50,048 nt of DNA, taken from positions 1-50,048 of the forward strand of contig NZ_JPMI01000222.1 in the NCBI RefSeq assembly GCF_000733295.1. The letters run 5' to 3'. The DNA comes from Archangium violaceum Cb vi76. GTDB lineage: Bacteria > Myxococcota > Myxococcia > Myxococcales > Myxococcaceae. This document shows, one piece after another, positions 17,272 to 26,869 of the stretch. Every line of letters begins with the position of its first letter. Position 1 is the first letter of the stretch. A program made the translations under genes and the position numbers. Under the pieces are notes generated by a model. It saw only the letters and a program-made list of their open reading frames with translations. It made no database searches and had not been told where the DNA came from.

Positions 17272-17958
17272 TCAGTTACCGCCACCACTCCGCTGCCAGG
17301 TCTCGCGGCGCTGGTCCTGGGCGCTCTTGCGCGAGAGCGCCTCCTCGATCTGCCGGGGCAACTCCTCCAGGCGCGTGCGGTGCATCCGGATGCTCAGCGC
17401 GTACAGGCCCTGCTCCTGGTCCGGCAACTGGGTGCCGTACTGCTCGAGCACCGTCGTCGCGAACGCGATGGCATCCTCCGACACCTGGCGGCGGTGCTCG
17501 TAGTACTGGTGGATCTCCTGCTCGGTGGCCGTGTTGGACTGCACCTTGCCGTAGAGCGCGTTCCAGCGCTTTCCTTCCTCGTCGCGCTTGCGCAGCACCT
17601 CCGGGTCCTTCGTCGGCACGCCCGTCTCCCAATAGAGGTTGTTGGGCAGCAGCGTGCGCAGCTTCTCCAGATCCACCGGATGCCGTGCGGGCGCCTCACT
17701 GGGAGCAGCCTCGGCGATGGGATTGGCCGGGAGTCCGGCATCGCTCGGCACCGTCGCGAGCGCGGATGACGTGGGGGCGGCCCGGGGCTCCGGGGCGGGT
17801 GAGCGCTGCTCGGGCACCGCGGCCCGTGATTCTTGTCCTGGTGCGTCATCCGTGGAGGGACTCGCGAGCAAGACACCGACGAGCACCAGCGCCAGCAGCA
17901 CGACAGCCGCGGCCCCGAGCAACCACGGCAGACTCTTCGGTCGACCAGTCACAGCCAT
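17272..17958 (-). CDS. Membrane-anchored protein with helical C-terminal domain, function unknown
   Basis: The 228 residues begin MAVTGRPKSLPWLLGAAAVV, with one transmembrane helix (about residues 11-31). An Ala/Pro/Ser/Glu-rich linker of about 70 residues follows, then a charged helical domain (NLYWETGVPTKDPEVLRKRD to the C-terminus). This is an anchor-linker-periplasmic-domain layout. No catalytic motif is seen. The start at 17958 is the ATG that places the membrane helix at the N-terminus; the reading frame is open further to 18036. It is divergent from the esterase gene. Confidence 0.65.
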   Translation of the reverse strand: MAVTGRPKSLPWLLGAAAVVLLALVLVGVLLASPSTDDAPGQESRAAVPEQRSPAPEPRAAPTSSALATVPSDAGLPANPIAEAAPSEAPARHPVDLEKLRTLLPNNLYWETGVPTKDPEVLRKRDEEGKRWNALYGKVQSNTATEQEIHQYYEHRRQVSEDAIAFATTVLEQYGTQLPDQEQGLYALSIRMHRTRLEELPRQIEEALSRKSAQDQRRETWQRSGGGN

Positions 17959-18099
17959 GACGGATGAGATACCTCGTGATACGTGTTTGTCACAATCTCG
18001 TAAAGTAGGAAAACGCCGTTCAGTCTGGAGATACAACTATTTCACGGATTGTGCTAGGTGGGAGTCTCCCCCCATAAACCAACCATGGAAGGAGTTGGG

Positions 18100-19413
18100 A
18101 TGAAAAACCATCTCTTGATGGGTCTTCTCGCGGCCGCGGCCGTTCCGGCGGCCACCGCTCAGGCCGAGGTCCTCGTCTCTGGCATTGTCGATGTGCTCGT
18201 GGACGGAGGAAACAACTACACCTGGCAGAAGGTGGAGTTGCCTGGAACGAAGTGTGGCAACGGTTCCCAGTACAAGTTCTTCGTCCACCGCAGTGACACG
18301 GGTTCGCAGAACCTGCTGTTCATGTTCGAGGGTGGCGGCGCGTGTTGGGATTACGACACCTGCAGCGGGCGCGCGGGAGTGCTGGGCGCGGCCAATCCGA
18401 ACGGCCTCACGGATGACTACATGCAGCAGTTCACGGCGAAGTACGTCTCGCCGATCGTGAACGGTGCGGATCCGGGCCTGCCGTTCCGCAGCCGCAAGGA
18501 CCTGGTCACCAAGGACTGGAACATCGTCTACATGCCGTACTGCACGGGTGACGTGCACGTGGGCAACAACGCGGTCACCTACGTGGATCCGACGGGCGCG
18601 CAGCCGCCGCTCACGTGGCACCACTCGGGATATACCAACTCGATCGCCGCGGCCAACTACGCCAAGACGCAGTTCCCCCGGGTCAACAAGCTGCTCGTCA
18701 CCGGCTTCAGCGCCGGCGGCACCGCCACCGCGGCCGGGTATTACTTCGTACGCAAGGCCATCAACCCGGCGCGTGGCTATTACCTGAATGACTCGGGCCC
18801 CATCTACCTGGCGGCCAACGTCAATGACCGCTCGCGCGCCCTGCACGACAAGATCCGCCAGTCGTGGAACCTGAACTCGGTGTTCGGTCAGCTGCCGGCG
18901 TCGTTCGACCAGAACAACATGGGCACCATCAACCGCATGGTGGCCATGGAGTTCCCCAACGACCAGCTCGCCTACACGGCCTATACGCGGGACTACAACT
19001 ACTCGCGCTTCTCCTACGAGCGCTTCCACACGCCCAACGACCAGGAGTCGGTGCTGGGCTACTGGAAGCAGGACCAGGACCGGCTCGTGGCCGAGCTGAA
19101 CCTCTACAACAACTTCAGCTACTTCATCCCGCACGCCCGGCCGATCAACGTCAGCCACTGCAGCACCATCATCACCTTCGTTGGCTCGCACGCCTGCCAG
19201 AAGATGGAGAAGAAGCGCTGGTACGAGTACGTCTCCGAGCCGTGGCAGAACTGGAAGTGCAACAGCGAGTTCGTGCCGATGGACGTGTTCCTCTCCCGCT
19301 TCATCAACGACAACCAGCGCATCCGCATCTACGAGCCGGCCAACGGCTACAACGATGATGATCCGGGCATGGACATCCTCGCGCCGCTGATCAACGGCGC
19401 GCTGGGCGGCTAA
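18100..19413 (+). CDS. Secreted pectin-acetylesterase/Notum-like hydrolase
   Basis: This is a 437-residue exported serine hydrolase. AAGGAG precedes ATG 18100, and the signal peptide ends near ATAQA. The sequence [20 protein letters not shown] is the conserved oxyanion-hole block of the pectinacetylesterase (CE13)/Notum family. The nucleophile elbow GFSAGG has Ser at residue 204. Late Asp and His residues that could complete the triad are present but not assigned. Family members remove O-acetyl or O-acyl groups from polysaccharides or proteins. The plant-polymer or myxobacterial matrix target is unknown. The cysteines suggest disulfides outside the cytoplasm. Confidence 0.87.
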   Translation: MKNHLLMGLLAAAAVPAATAQAEVLVSGIVDVLVDGGNNYTWQKVELPGTKCGNGSQYKFFVHRSDTGSQNLLFMFEGGGACWDYDTCSGRAGVLGAANPNGLTDDYMQQFTAKYVSPIVNGADPGLPFRSRKDLVTKDWNIVYMPYCTGDVHVGNNAVTYVDPTGAQPPLTWHHSGYTNSIAAANYAKTQFPRVNKLLVTGFSAGGTATAAGYYFVRKAINPARGYYLNDSGPIYLAANVNDRSRALHDKIRQSWNLNSVFGQLPASFDQNNMGTINRMVAMEFPNDQLAYTAYTRDYNYSRFSYERFHTPNDQESVLGYWKQDQDRLVAELNLYNNFSYFIPHARPINVSHCSTIITFVGSHACQKMEKKRWYEYVSEPWQNWKCNSEFVPMDVFLSRFINDNQRIRIYEPANGYNDDDPGMDILAPLINGALGG

Positions 19414-19541
19414 CCCGGCTGACATGAGGTCCGGGCGGGGTATGTTGCTCCGCCCATGGACTCGGAAGCACCCGATGACCTGGGCGGCACGTTCGGCTCC
19501 GTGCTGCCCGGGCTCGCGTGGCAGGCCTGGAGCTGGACGGT

Positions 19542-19883
19542 TCAGCGCCCGTAGCCGGCGCTCCTCACATCCACGAGCCGGCCGTTCTCGAACACCACCA
19601 CCTGCATCAGCTGGCGGGGACCGAAGTTGTACGTCCACTCCTCGATGGTCTTGTAGACGACCCGCTCCTGGGTGGTCTCGGTCTCCTCGCCCTTCTGCCT
19701 CGTCTTCTCGCCCACGCTCTCGGTGCGGGTGTTCTTGTCCATGGGCTCGCCGCACTTGCCGAGGACCTCCGCCTTGGTCGCGTCGTCCGACACGAGCGCG
19801 TTGCCGCAGCGCAGCGTGGCCGCGTCGCTGGAGGAGGGGAGCAGGAAGAACGAGAGGGTCAGGGCCGCCAGGAGGGCACGCAT
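19542..19883 (-). CDS. DUF2845 secreted protein
   Basis: The 113 residues start at ATG 19883, with AAGGAG 9 nt upstream. An N-terminal signal peptide (MRALLAALTLSFFLLPSSSDA) precedes a compact domain with LRCGNALVSDDATKAEVLGK, CGEP, EEWTYNFGPRQLMQVVVFENGRL and a C-terminal Gly/Arg tail. This is the pattern of DUF2845/SmpA-like periplasmic domains. Its function is unknown. It converges on the esterase across about 130 bp with no further feature. Confidence 0.85.
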   Translation of the reverse strand: MRALLAALTLSFFLLPSSSDAATLRCGNALVSDDATKAEVLGKCGEPMDKNTRTESVGEKTRQKGEETETTQERVVYKTIEEWTYNFGPRQLMQVVVFENGRLVDVRSAGYGR

Positions 19884-20079
19884 TCGGAGAGCTCCTTCGA
19901 TGTGGGTTCCGGGGATGAAGCGGACGGCCCACCCCCGGGAGATATTCATTCGCCGGGGCCTATTTCGTGGGCTTCGCCTTGGTGGTGGCGCGGACCCTAC
20001 CAGGGCTCACCGCCAGCCCCTGGCTCGCGGCGCTCGGGACCCTTTATCTTCTCGAAGGAACATCATCGGAGGACCGGCC

Positions 20080-20715
20080 ATGGCTGAGCGGACCGTGGGC
20101 TCGAGGTTGATGGTGTACGACCGCACCTGTGGTGGGCGCTGGGGTCTTCCGGGCCTCACCTTCTCGTGGCGGGTGGGCGGCGTGCTGTACCGCGCGCTCG
20201 GCCGGCTCGATGACTGGAAGGGCGTGGCGAGCTGGCCCGAGGCGCTCGACTGGTTGCTCGACCGCTCGCGTGAGCGGCCCATCGCGGAGATCCAGTTCTG
20301 GGGCCATGGCAACTGGGGATGTGTGCTCATCGACCGGGTGCCGATGGATGTGCGGGCGCTCGCGCCGGGCCATCCGTGGCACGCGCGGCTGGCGGAATTG
20401 CGCGAGCGGCTCGTGCCCGGCGGAGATTCGCTCTGGTGGTTCCGCACCTGCGAGACGTTCGGGACGGCCCGGGGTCATGCCTTCGCGAAAGCGTGGACGC
20501 GCTTCTTCGGTTGCCGTGCCGCGGGGCACACCTACGTCATTGGTCCCTGGCAGAGCGGGTTGCACTCGCTGCGCCCCGGCGAGGAGCCGCACTGGCCGGT
20601 GGAGGAGGGGGTGCCGCCCGAGGTGCGCACGGGGATGCGGCATGCGCTGTGGTCGGGGCCTCGGGTGCCCAACACCATCACGTGTCTGCATGGCCGGGTG
20701 CCGCCGGGCTTCTGA
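20080..20715 (+). CDS. Hypothetical protein with conserved His/Cys segments
   Basis: This is a 211-residue soluble protein starting at ATG 20080, with GGAGG 8 nt upstream. I do not recognise the family. The sequence has an [15 protein letters not shown] segment followed by [20 protein letters not shown] Gly-His-Gly after a beta strand and then a Cys after a second strand is the order seen in caspase-fold (clan CD) and DUF4347-like domains, which is only a hint. There is no signal peptide. It is followed 55 bp later by the VOC gene on the same strand. Confidence 0.7.
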   Translation: MAERTVGSRLMVYDRTCGGRWGLPGLTFSWRVGGVLYRALGRLDDWKGVASWPEALDWLLDRSRERPIAEIQFWGHGNWGCVLIDRVPMDVRALAPGHPWHARLAELRERLVPGGDSLWWFRTCETFGTARGHAFAKAWTRFFGCRAAGHTYVIGPWQSGLHSLRPGEEPHWPVEEGVPPEVRTGMRHALWSGPRVPNTITCLHGRVPPGF

Positions 20716-20770
20716 CGTGGGCGCGCCGGGCCCTTGTCCGCGGCCGCGCCCTCTGCGACGGTGCGTGGCC

Positions 20771-21262
20771 ATGACGACACGACCCTTTCGCATCCTGGGC
20801 CTCCAGCAGGTGGCCATTGGCGGGCCCGACAAGGCGCCCCTGCGCAAGCTGTGGGTGGACGTGCTGGGCCTCGAGCCCCATGGCACCTACCGCAGCGAGC
20901 GCGAGAACGTCGACGAGGACATCGTCGTGGCCGGAGCCGGGCCCTTCCGCGTGGAGGTGGATTTGATGCAGCCGGTGGACCCGAACGGGAAGCCGCGCGT
21001 GCACGACCCCGCGCTCAACCACCTGGGCCTCTGGGTGGATGACCTGCGCGCGGCGGTGACGTGGCTGGAAGGGCAGGGCGTGCGCTTCGCTCCCGGCGGC
21101 ATCCGCAAGGGCGCGGCCGGCTTCGACGTGACGTTCATCCACCCCAAGGGCAACGAGCAGTTCCCGCTCGGGGGCGAGGGCGTGCTCATCGAACTGGTGC
21201 AGGCCCCGCCCGAGGTCATCTCCGCCTTCGACTCCTTCGCGAAGGCCGCTCACAAGCCATAG
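20771..21262 (+). CDS. VOC-family protein (glyoxalase/bleomycin-resistance fold)
   Basis: The 163 residues fit a two-module VOC metalloprotein. Likely metal ligands are Gln in [11 protein letters not shown], Glu in [12 protein letters not shown], His in [12 protein letters not shown] and Glu in VLIELVQAP. This Gln/Glu/His/Glu set equals that of glyoxalase I, while the sequence around them also recalls methylmalonyl-CoA epimerase, so the reaction is undecided. Its last 13 bp overlap the end of the convergent flavoprotein gene. The ATG at 20771 has only a weak ribosome-binding site. Confidence 0.85.
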   Translation: MTTRPFRILGLQQVAIGGPDKAPLRKLWVDVLGLEPHGTYRSERENVDEDIVVAGAGPFRVEVDLMQPVDPNGKPRVHDPALNHLGLWVDDLRAAVTWLEGQGVRFAPGGIRKGAAGFDVTFIHPKGNEQFPLGGEGVLIELVQAPPEVISAFDSFAKAAHKP

Positions 21263-22644
21263 GCCTCCAGCAGCCGGAGCCACACCTCGCTGACGGAGGG
21301 GAAGGCCGGCACCGAGTGCCAGAGTCTGTCGAGCGGCACCTCACCGGCCACCGCGATGGTGGCCGCGTGCAGCATCTCGCCCACTCCGGGGCCCACGAAG
21401 GTGGCCCCGAGGATCACACGCCGCTGCTCGTCCACCACCAGCTTCACCCCTCCTTCGAAGCCCTGTCCCAGCAGGCTCGTGCCCGCCACCGAGTCCAGGT
21501 CCACCTGTACGGTGCGCACCTGAAGGCCCCGCTCACGGGCCTCGGCCTCGGTGAGCCCCACCGCGCCCACCTGCGGGTGCGTGAAGATCACCTGGGGCGT
21601 GGCTCGCGCATCCGCCCACGCCTCCTCCTGCCGGCCCAGGATGTTGTCTCCCGCGAGCCGCGCCTGGTACTTGCCCATGTGCGTGAGGAGGTTGCGCCCG
21701 TTCACGTCTCCGCACGCGTACAGCCAGCCGCCCTCCACTCCCCTGGCGCGGAGCAGATCGTCCACCTCCACCGGCTTGCCCGGCGTCAGCCCCACCGTCT
21801 CCAGGCCCACGTCCCGCGTGGTCACCTCCCGGCCCAGCGCCACCAGTATTTCGTCCGCGCGCAGGGTCTCGCCGGAGTCGAGTGTGAGCGTCGCCTCGCC
21901 CTGGCCTCCGGAGCGGTGGACGCGTGTCACCTGGGTGCGCGTGCGCACCGTGACGCCGCTCTCGCGCAGGGCCTTCTCCACGAGCCCGGCGGCGAAGGGT
22001 TCCAGGCGTGAGAGGATGTGCCCGCCGCGTTGGATGAGCGTCACCTCCTCCGCTCCGAGCGCCTTCCAGGCCTGGCTCAGCTCCGTGGCCACCACGCCGC
22101 CTCCCAGCACCGCCAGCCGCCGGGGCACCTTCTTGGCGCCGGTGCCCTCGCGGTTCGTCCAGGGCTTCGCCTCGCGCAGGCCCGGAATGTCCGGGATGCG
22201 CGCGCGGCTGCCCGTGGCCAGCACCACCGCGCGGCGCGCCGTCAGCTCGCGCGTCGCTCCATCACGAGTCGTGACCCGGACCACCCGAGGGCCCGCGAGC
22301 CGGCCGTGCCCTCGTACCAGCTCGATCTTCGCGCCTCGCGCCCACTCCGCCTGGCCCTTGTCGTCGTAGCCGTGGACCATCTTGTCCCGGTAGGCGAGGA
22401 CCGCGGAGGCATCGAGCGGTTGCTTCACCACCTCGCGGACACCGGGCGAGTGCCGGGCCATCCAGTGCACCTCGGAGGGCCGGAGCAGCGCCTTGCTGGG
22501 AACGCAGGCCCAGAAGGAGCACTCCCCGCCGAGCAGCTCCATCTCCACGAGGGCCGTCGCCAGTCCTCCCGCGGCGGTCCGCGCCGCCACGTTCTCTCCC
22601 GCCGGGCCTCCGCCGATGACCACCACGTCGAATGCGTCCGCCAT
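21250..22644 (-). CDS. Pyridine nucleotide-disulfide oxidoreductase (dihydrolipoamide/mercuric reductase family)
   Basis: This is a 464-residue FAD enzyme. The FAD-binding [13 protein letters not shown] lies near the N-terminus and the redox-active disulfide is in [18 protein letters not shown] (CxxxxC, as in class I enzymes). An NAD(P)-binding block ([17 protein letters not shown]) and the second FAD motif ([18 protein letters not shown]) follow. The C-terminal [11 protein letters not shown] keeps the His-Glu pair of this family. No mercury-binding C-terminal Cys pair is present, so it is not a classic MerA. Substrate is unknown. It is transcribed alone and converges with the VOC gene. Confidence 0.92.
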   Translation of the reverse strand: MADAFDVVVIGGGPAGENVAARTAAGGLATALVEMELLGGECSFWACVPSKALLRPSEVHWMARHSPGVREVVKQPLDASAVLAYRDKMVHGYDDKGQAEWARGAKIELVRGHGRLAGPRVVRVTTRDGATRELTARRAVVLATGSRARIPDIPGLREAKPWTNREGTGAKKVPRRLAVLGGGVVATELSQAWKALGAEEVTLIQRGGHILSRLEPFAAGLVEKALRESGVTVRTRTQVTRVHRSGGQGEATLTLDSGETLRADEILVALGREVTTRDVGLETVGLTPGKPVEVDDLLRARGVEGGWLYACGDVNGRNLLTHMGKYQARLAGDNILGRQEEAWADARATPQVIFTHPQVGAVGLTEAEARERGLQVRTVQVDLDSVAGTSLLGQGFEGGVKLVVDEQRRVILGATFVGPGVGEMLHAATIAVAGEVPLDRLWHSVPAFPSVSEVWLRLLEAYGL

Positions 22645-22733
22645 ATGCCCTCTCCGCGCTTCGAGTCCCCGAAACGAAAAACGTAGGGGAGCACGGGCGG
22701 CGGCACCATGCGGCTCGCGGCCGGGCTTTCATC

Positions 22734-22773
22734 CGAAAGGTGTCACTCCGGTACACGGATCGCGCACCTTTCG
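22734..22773. terminator. Hairpin after the AraC-family gene
   Basis: Perfect 9-bp arms CGAAAGGTG (22734-22742) and CACCTTTCG (22765-22773) enclose a 22-base loop, 6 bp beyond the stop of the AraC-type gene. There is no U-tract, as is common in very GC-rich genomes. A terminator is the simplest reading. Confidence 0.5.
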
Positions 22774-22778
22774 TTGGC

Positions 22779-23687
22779 TCATGTACGAGTCGACAGCGTG
22801 GCCTGGCGTCTCCACGCGGCGGGCGTGAGGCCGTGGGCCCGCCGGAAGAGGCGGATGAAGTGCGTGGCGTCCGCGTAACCCACGCGCTCGGCGATGATGT
22901 CCACCCGCTCGTCCGTGCCCCGGAGCCTCCGCCGGGCCTCGGCCATGCGGTACTCGAGGATCCACTGGCCCACCGTGCGGCCCGTCTCCTTGCGGACCAC
23001 GCCGGCCACGTGCGTGGTGGATCGTTCGACGGCCCGTGCCACCTCCGTGAGGGACAGCGGCCCGAGCGCGTTCGTCTCGATGAACGTGAGCGCCCGCCGC
23101 GCCAGGCTCTGTCCCGCCGGGTCCGGTGGGTCCTCGAGGCCCGTCATGCGCTCCAGCTCGATCAGCACCAGGCGGAGCAGGGCGCCCACGGCCTCGTCGC
23201 GGGAGCGCTCGTCGCCGGTGAACTCGGACTCCATGAGCCGCATCCACCGCTCCAGGCGCTTGCGTTGGGCGGCTTTCGGGCGGAGGACCGGGTGGCATCC
23301 ACTCCGGATCCGCAGCAGGGGACCCAGCCGGAGTCCCTCGCTGCTTCCCCAGTTCGGGTCTTCGTGGGGAAACGCCTCCGGGTGGAAGGAGATCACCCAT
23401 CCCTCCGCGTCACCGGCGTGCGGCGAGCCGTGAGGATCCCCGGGAGGAATGATGTGGACGTCTCCCGCTCGCAGCACCTGCTCACCGCTGTGGTGGATCG
23501 TCGACTGGCCGCGCGTCACGAGGAAGATGACGGCATACGAATGGGTGAAGGTTCCCGGCCGGGTGGAGTGGTTGTGGCTGCGGTTGTGGCTGTATCGCCC
23601 CACCCAGACCGGGAGCTGGTGCTGCTTGAAGTCCTCGTGGGTCGGCGAGGGCAGCTTCGTTTCTTGAGGGGTCTTCCTCCTCGTCAT
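22779..23687 (-). CDS. AraC-family transcriptional regulator
   Basis: The 302 residues have an N-terminal cupin sensor (about residues 20-115, with HHSGEQVLRAGDVHIIPPGD and PHGSPH) and a C-terminal double helix-turn-helix. The latter includes SLTEVARAVERSTTHVAGVV and ends in VDIIAERVGYADATHFIRLF then RRAHGLTPAAWRRQ, the AraC signature. The start at 23687 has AAGGAAC upstream. It lies 31 bp behind the thioredoxin-reductase-like gene on the same strand and probably shares its transcript, which makes that flavoenzyme a candidate target. The ligand is unknown. Confidence 0.93.
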   Translation of the reverse strand: MTRRKTPQETKLPSPTHEDFKQHQLPVWVGRYSHNRSHNHSTRPGTFTHSYAVIFLVTRGQSTIHHSGEQVLRAGDVHIIPPGDPHGSPHAGDAEGWVISFHPEAFPHEDPNWGSSEGLRLGPLLRIRSGCHPVLRPKAAQRKRLERWMRLMESEFTGDERSRDEAVGALLRLVLIELERMTGLEDPPDPAGQSLARRALTFIETNALGPLSLTEVARAVERSTTHVAGVVRKETGRTVGQWILEYRMAEARRRLRGTDERVDIIAERVGYADATHFIRLFRRAHGLTPAAWRRQATLSTRT

Positions 23688-23718
23688 GGTTCCTTCGTAG
23701 CGATGGCGTGGGCCGGGC

Positions 23719-24669
23719 TCAACCTTCTGGCCACAATCCGGCGGCCGCGTTCTCCATGTTGAGGGCGTGGTTCATCATGGCCCCGGCCATCGTGCCAGCA
23801 CCCGCCGCCGCGCTCGCGCCCTGGAATCGGGTCGTGAGATCTCCCGCCGCGTGGACTCCTGGGACGGAGGTTTCCATGTGCTCGTTGACGCGGACGAAGC
23901 CCTGCTCGTCGAGCGCGACGCCGAGCCGCTGCACCACCTCCGTCTGTCGCTGCGGGGGATGGGAGAAGAGCACCTCTCGCGCCACCCGCGTCCCGTCCTC
24001 CAGCTCCACGGCTTCGAGGTGCGCTCCATGGGCTCCGTGTCCGCCGCTGGCGATGAGCCGGCGGATCTTCCGGGTCTCCAGGCGGACTCCGGCGCGCTCC
24101 AGCCGCTGGTGCTGCTCGGCGGTCACCTCCATGGAGCCGTGGGTGAAGACCACCAGGTCGCGGGACCAGCCCGTGATGAAGAGCGCGAAGTCGAGGAAGT
24201 GCGGGCTCGTCGCGAGCAGTCCCCAGGGCCGATCCCGCACCTCCCAGCCATGGCAATACGGGCACTGGAAGATGCTCCGGCCCCACAGCTCGCGATAGCC
24301 GGGCAGGTCCAGTGGCTCGTCGACCATGCCCGTGGCGAGCAGCACCCGGCGGGCTTCCACCACCCGCCCTCCCGTGAGCACGGCCCGGAAGCCAGGCTCG
24401 AGTCGCTCCACGGCGGTGACGCGCGTGTCCAGCAGGATGTCGACACCGTAGGGCTCGAGCTGCTCGTGGGCGATGCGCCGGAACTCCTTCGGGGGAATCC
24501 CGTCGCGGGTGACGAAGCCGTTGATTCCCTCGGCCGCGCTGTTCCGGGGCGAGCCCCCGTCGCACAGGAGCACCTGCTTCCGGGCACGCCCGAGCATCAG
24601 CGCCGCGCTCAGGCCCGCCGGGCCACCACCGATGATGACCACGTCCTTCTGTTCCGGAGCCGTCTTCAT
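23719..24669 (-). CDS. Thioredoxin-reductase-like FAD/NAD(P) oxidoreductase
   Basis: This 316-residue flavoprotein has the low-molecular-weight thioredoxin reductase layout. The FAD motif GGGPAGLSAALMLGRARK is followed by the NADPH domain carrying the Cys pair in FQCPYCHGWEVRD, and the second FAD motif lies in VPGVHAAGDLTTRFQG. The pair is CPYC rather than the CATC of true thioredoxin reductases, and a group with CPYCHG is common next to regulators in actinobacteria and myxobacteria. It probably reduces a small disulfide compound or protein. It is the first gene of a likely two-gene unit with the AraC regulator. Confidence 0.9.
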   Translation of the reverse strand: MKTAPEQKDVVIIGGGPAGLSAALMLGRARKQVLLCDGGSPRNSAAEGINGFVTRDGIPPKEFRRIAHEQLEPYGVDILLDTRVTAVERLEPGFRAVLTGGRVVEARRVLLATGMVDEPLDLPGYRELWGRSIFQCPYCHGWEVRDRPWGLLATSPHFLDFALFITGWSRDLVVFTHGSMEVTAEQHQRLERAGVRLETRKIRRLIASGGHGAHGAHLEAVELEDGTRVAREVLFSHPPQRQTEVVQRLGVALDEQGFVRVNEHMETSVPGVHAAGDLTTRFQGASAAAGAGTMAGAMMNHALNMENAAAGLWPEG

Positions 24670-24785
24670 GTCCGTCCTCGCATGAGAAACGGATACGCGC
24701 GGGCCTGGCCCGGCGTCAGAGCGGATTCTCGTGCGGAATCGGCGGATCTTCCGGTGGCCGGAGTCAGTGGATCGTGTTGCGCATG

Positions 24786-24903
24786 CTCCCTCTCCCTCTG
24801 GGAGAGGGCGGGGGGTGAGGGTAGTCCCCTGCGCGCCTCTCTGTCGCGATGTCGTACAGAGGGAAGACCCTCACCCTGACCCTCTCCCAGAGGGAGAGGG
24901 GAC
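24786..24903. repeat. 118-bp palindromic repeat element (MITE/REP-like)
   Basis: Two about 35-bp arms, CTCCCTCTCCCTCTGGGAGA onward at 24786-24821 and its inverse ending GAGGGAGAGGGG at 24868-24903, enclose a centre that can pair again (CCTCTCTGT with ACAGAGGG). Each arm is also self-complementary around CTCTGGGAGAG. This class of CCCTCACCC...CCCTCTCCC element is widespread as dispersed copies in GC-rich genomes. It fills most of the 289-bp gap between the flavoprotein start (24669) and the serine hydrolase stop (24959). No transposase is nearby. Confidence 0.85.
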
Positions 24904-24958
24904 ATCCACGCCCCCTACGGACCATGTCCAGGGACTTCGTGGACACTTCACCAGGGGC

Positions 24959-26554
24959 TCAGTGCCGTGAGGGCTCGATGTTGTTCCCGGTGAACCGGCG
25001 CAGGTCCGCGCGCAGAGCTTCGTTGAAGCGGAAGGGCTCGGGGCACTGCCGCGACTCGCAGACGGCCAGGTAGTCGTTGAAGAAGGCGAGCGGGCCCCGG
25101 GCGGAATAGCCGCGCAGCCGCTCGGGCCCCCATGCCTCCTCCAGGGTCCGGGCCATGTGCGCGCCCACCCGGACGAAGAGCCAGTCCTCGCGCGGCTCAT
25201 GCGCGGCGAGGATGCGTTCACGCGCCACGTTCGGAGCCCGCTCGATGGCTGCCCGGTCGAGCAGCCGGGCCACCTGCTCGAAGGCCTCTGGGAGCTCGCC
25301 CGTCCCGGGCAGGGTCCCCGGCCCATGCGTGGCCCATTGGTGATAGGCGAGCCCGTAGCCGAAGACCCGGCTTAGCGCCTCGTTCACCACCGCGTCCACC
25401 GGGCCCTGGCGGTGCGCGCTCAGCCGCGGCCCCTTGTCCTCGAGCAGCAACTCGATGACGCCGTAGGCGATGCGCTTGAGCGAGGCGGCCTGGCCCTCCA
25501 CGTTGCTCGCCAGGGCGATGGCCACGTCTTCCCCGGGCAGCAGGAGGAGCAGCGTGGACGTCTCCGGCTGGGCTCCCGAGTGGGCCACCACGTAGTGGCC
25601 TCGCAGCGGCCAGGTGGCGAAGCCCATGCCGTAGTCGGTGAGCCGTCCATCCCGGGTGCTCATCGGCGTCTGCATCCACCCCGAGCTGGTGCGCGACAGC
25701 AGCCGGTAGTCGAGCAGTGCTCCGCTGAAGCCGAGCAGATCCTCGATGGACGCACGGGTGCCGCCTCCGGCGAAGCGGCCGGACACGTCGATGACCTTGG
25801 AGGCCACCCTCTGCCCGTCGCGAATCCGGTAGCCCGCGGCATGGTGCTCGTCGCGCGTGCGGCGATCGTCCAGCGCCGCGTGCACCATGCCGGCGGGGCC
25901 GAAGACGTGCTCCTGGAGGTACTCGCCGTAGCTCTGCCCGGACACGGCCTCGATGGCGGCGCCGAGCAGGTTGTAGGCCCAGGTGCTGTAGATGAAGCGG
26001 GTACCGGGCTCGGCCTCCAGCTCGTAGCCCGCCACGAGCTCGAGCGCACCAGCGGTGTCCACCCATCCGCTGTCATGGCTGGGGCCGAAGCGGCCGTAGT
26101 TCGTCACGCCGCCCAGGTGGCCGAGCAGCTGACGCACCGTCACCGGCCAGCGCTTCTCCGGCCATGCGGGCACCAGCGTGCGGATGTCCGCGTCGAGGTC
26201 GATGCGGCCCTGCTCCACGAGTTGCAGCACGGCCACGGCGGTGAATGTTTTCGTGATGGAGGCCAGGCGCCAGGTGGTGCGCGGCGTGGCGGGCAGTCCG
26301 CGCGCCACGTCCCTCAGCCCGTAGGTCCCCACCCAGCGCTGGGTGCCCCGCAGCACGCCCACCGCGAGGCCCGCGTGCGGCTCCCGCGAGAGCTCCGCGC
26401 GCACGAGCGCATCCAGGGCTCGCCGTACCTCCTCGGGGAAGGGCTGCTCTTCGGCTGGGGCTACGACATAGGGCCGCTCGCACACGGGCATCCCCGGTGG
26501 GACGGCCCACGCGGTGAGTCCCACCAGGAAGAACGGAAGCCACAGCCCCTTCAC
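24959..26554 (-). CDS. Beta-lactamase-family serine hydrolase (class C/LACTB type)
   Basis: Starting at GTG 26554, with GGAGGAA 6-7 nt upstream, 531 residues open with a signal peptide (LWLPFFLVGLTAWA). The catalytic SxxK is S99-I-T-K102 (WRLASITKTFTAVAVL). The second motif is YST in FIYSTWAYNLLGAAIE, where penicillin-binding relatives often have YSN. The third is HSG in VVAHSGAQPETSTLLLLLPG. After the roughly 350-residue catalytic domain comes a C-terminal domain of about 150 residues without recognised motifs. It probably acts as a periplasmic esterase, peptidase or D-alanyl hydrolase. Nothing shows that it gives drug resistance. Confidence 0.9.
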   Translation of the reverse strand: MKGLWLPFFLVGLTAWAVPPGMPVCERPYVVAPAEEQPFPEEVRRALDALVRAELSREPHAGLAVGVLRGTQRWVGTYGLRDVARGLPATPRTTWRLASITKTFTAVAVLQLVEQGRIDLDADIRTLVPAWPEKRWPVTVRQLLGHLGGVTNYGRFGPSHDSGWVDTAGALELVAGYELEAEPGTRFIYSTWAYNLLGAAIEAVSGQSYGEYLQEHVFGPAGMVHAALDDRRTRDEHHAAGYRIRDGQRVASKVIDVSGRFAGGGTRASIEDLLGFSGALLDYRLLSRTSSGWMQTPMSTRDGRLTDYGMGFATWPLRGHYVVAHSGAQPETSTLLLLLPGEDVAIALASNVEGQAASLKRIAYGVIELLLEDKGPRLSAHRQGPVDAVVNEALSRVFGYGLAYHQWATHGPGTLPGTGELPEAFEQVARLLDRAAIERAPNVARERILAAHEPREDWLFVRVGAHMARTLEEAWGPERLRGYSARGPLAFFNDYLAVCESRQCPEPFRFNEALRADLRRFTGNNIEPSRH

Positions 26555-26869
26555 CGTGCGTTCCTCCGGGGCTCGGACCTGGCGTGTGTCTCGGCGGCTC
26601 TGATGACGCGATCCATGGTGCTCGATGCTGGCGCGTCCCACCGTATCCGGATTCGGGCTGTCGCGCGCAGGTGTGGAGAAAAAGGGCAACGCGCCGGGTG
26701 GGCTGTCCCTTTTCTCCACGGTCTCCGGAAGCCCTCAGAGGGCTGTTGGATATGGAACACGAATTGCTGAGGCGTAACGGGTTTTACCACCCGGTTCCTT
26801 GGAACACCAAGTTCCTCGAGTGAATCCGACATCAATCGCTCGCCCGAGGGCGAGTGGGAGGCACATTCA
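26555..26869. other. 315-bp gap with an inverted repeat, no gene seen
   Basis: This region separates the divergent serine hydrolase and Big2 lipoprotein. It contains an imperfect inverted repeat, GTGGAGAAAAAGGGCA at 26673-26688 against TGTCCCTTTTCTCCAC at 26704-26719, and a short palindrome GTTCCTTGGAAC near 26794-26805. Open frames crossing it have no family features. It should carry promoters for both flanking genes, but no clear -35/-10 pair can be assigned. Confidence 0.6.

Noticed and set aside
21250-22644. Mercuric reductase
   Set aside because: The CxxxxC flavin disulfide fits, but the C-terminal Cys pair and any mer genes are missing.
24786-24903. Possible rho-independent terminator or insertion sequence
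   Set aside because: It is far longer than a terminator, lacks a U-run and encodes no transposase. A dispersed palindromic repeat fits better.
24959-26554. Antibiotic-resistance beta-lactamase
   Set aside because: The SxxK/YST/HSG set and the large C-terminal domain fit general serine hydrolases of this fold, and nothing points to drug hydrolysis.
26673-26719. Inverted repeat as ends of a mobile element
   Set aside because: Only 15 bp lie between the arms and no target duplication is visible. It is at most a hairpin or binding site.
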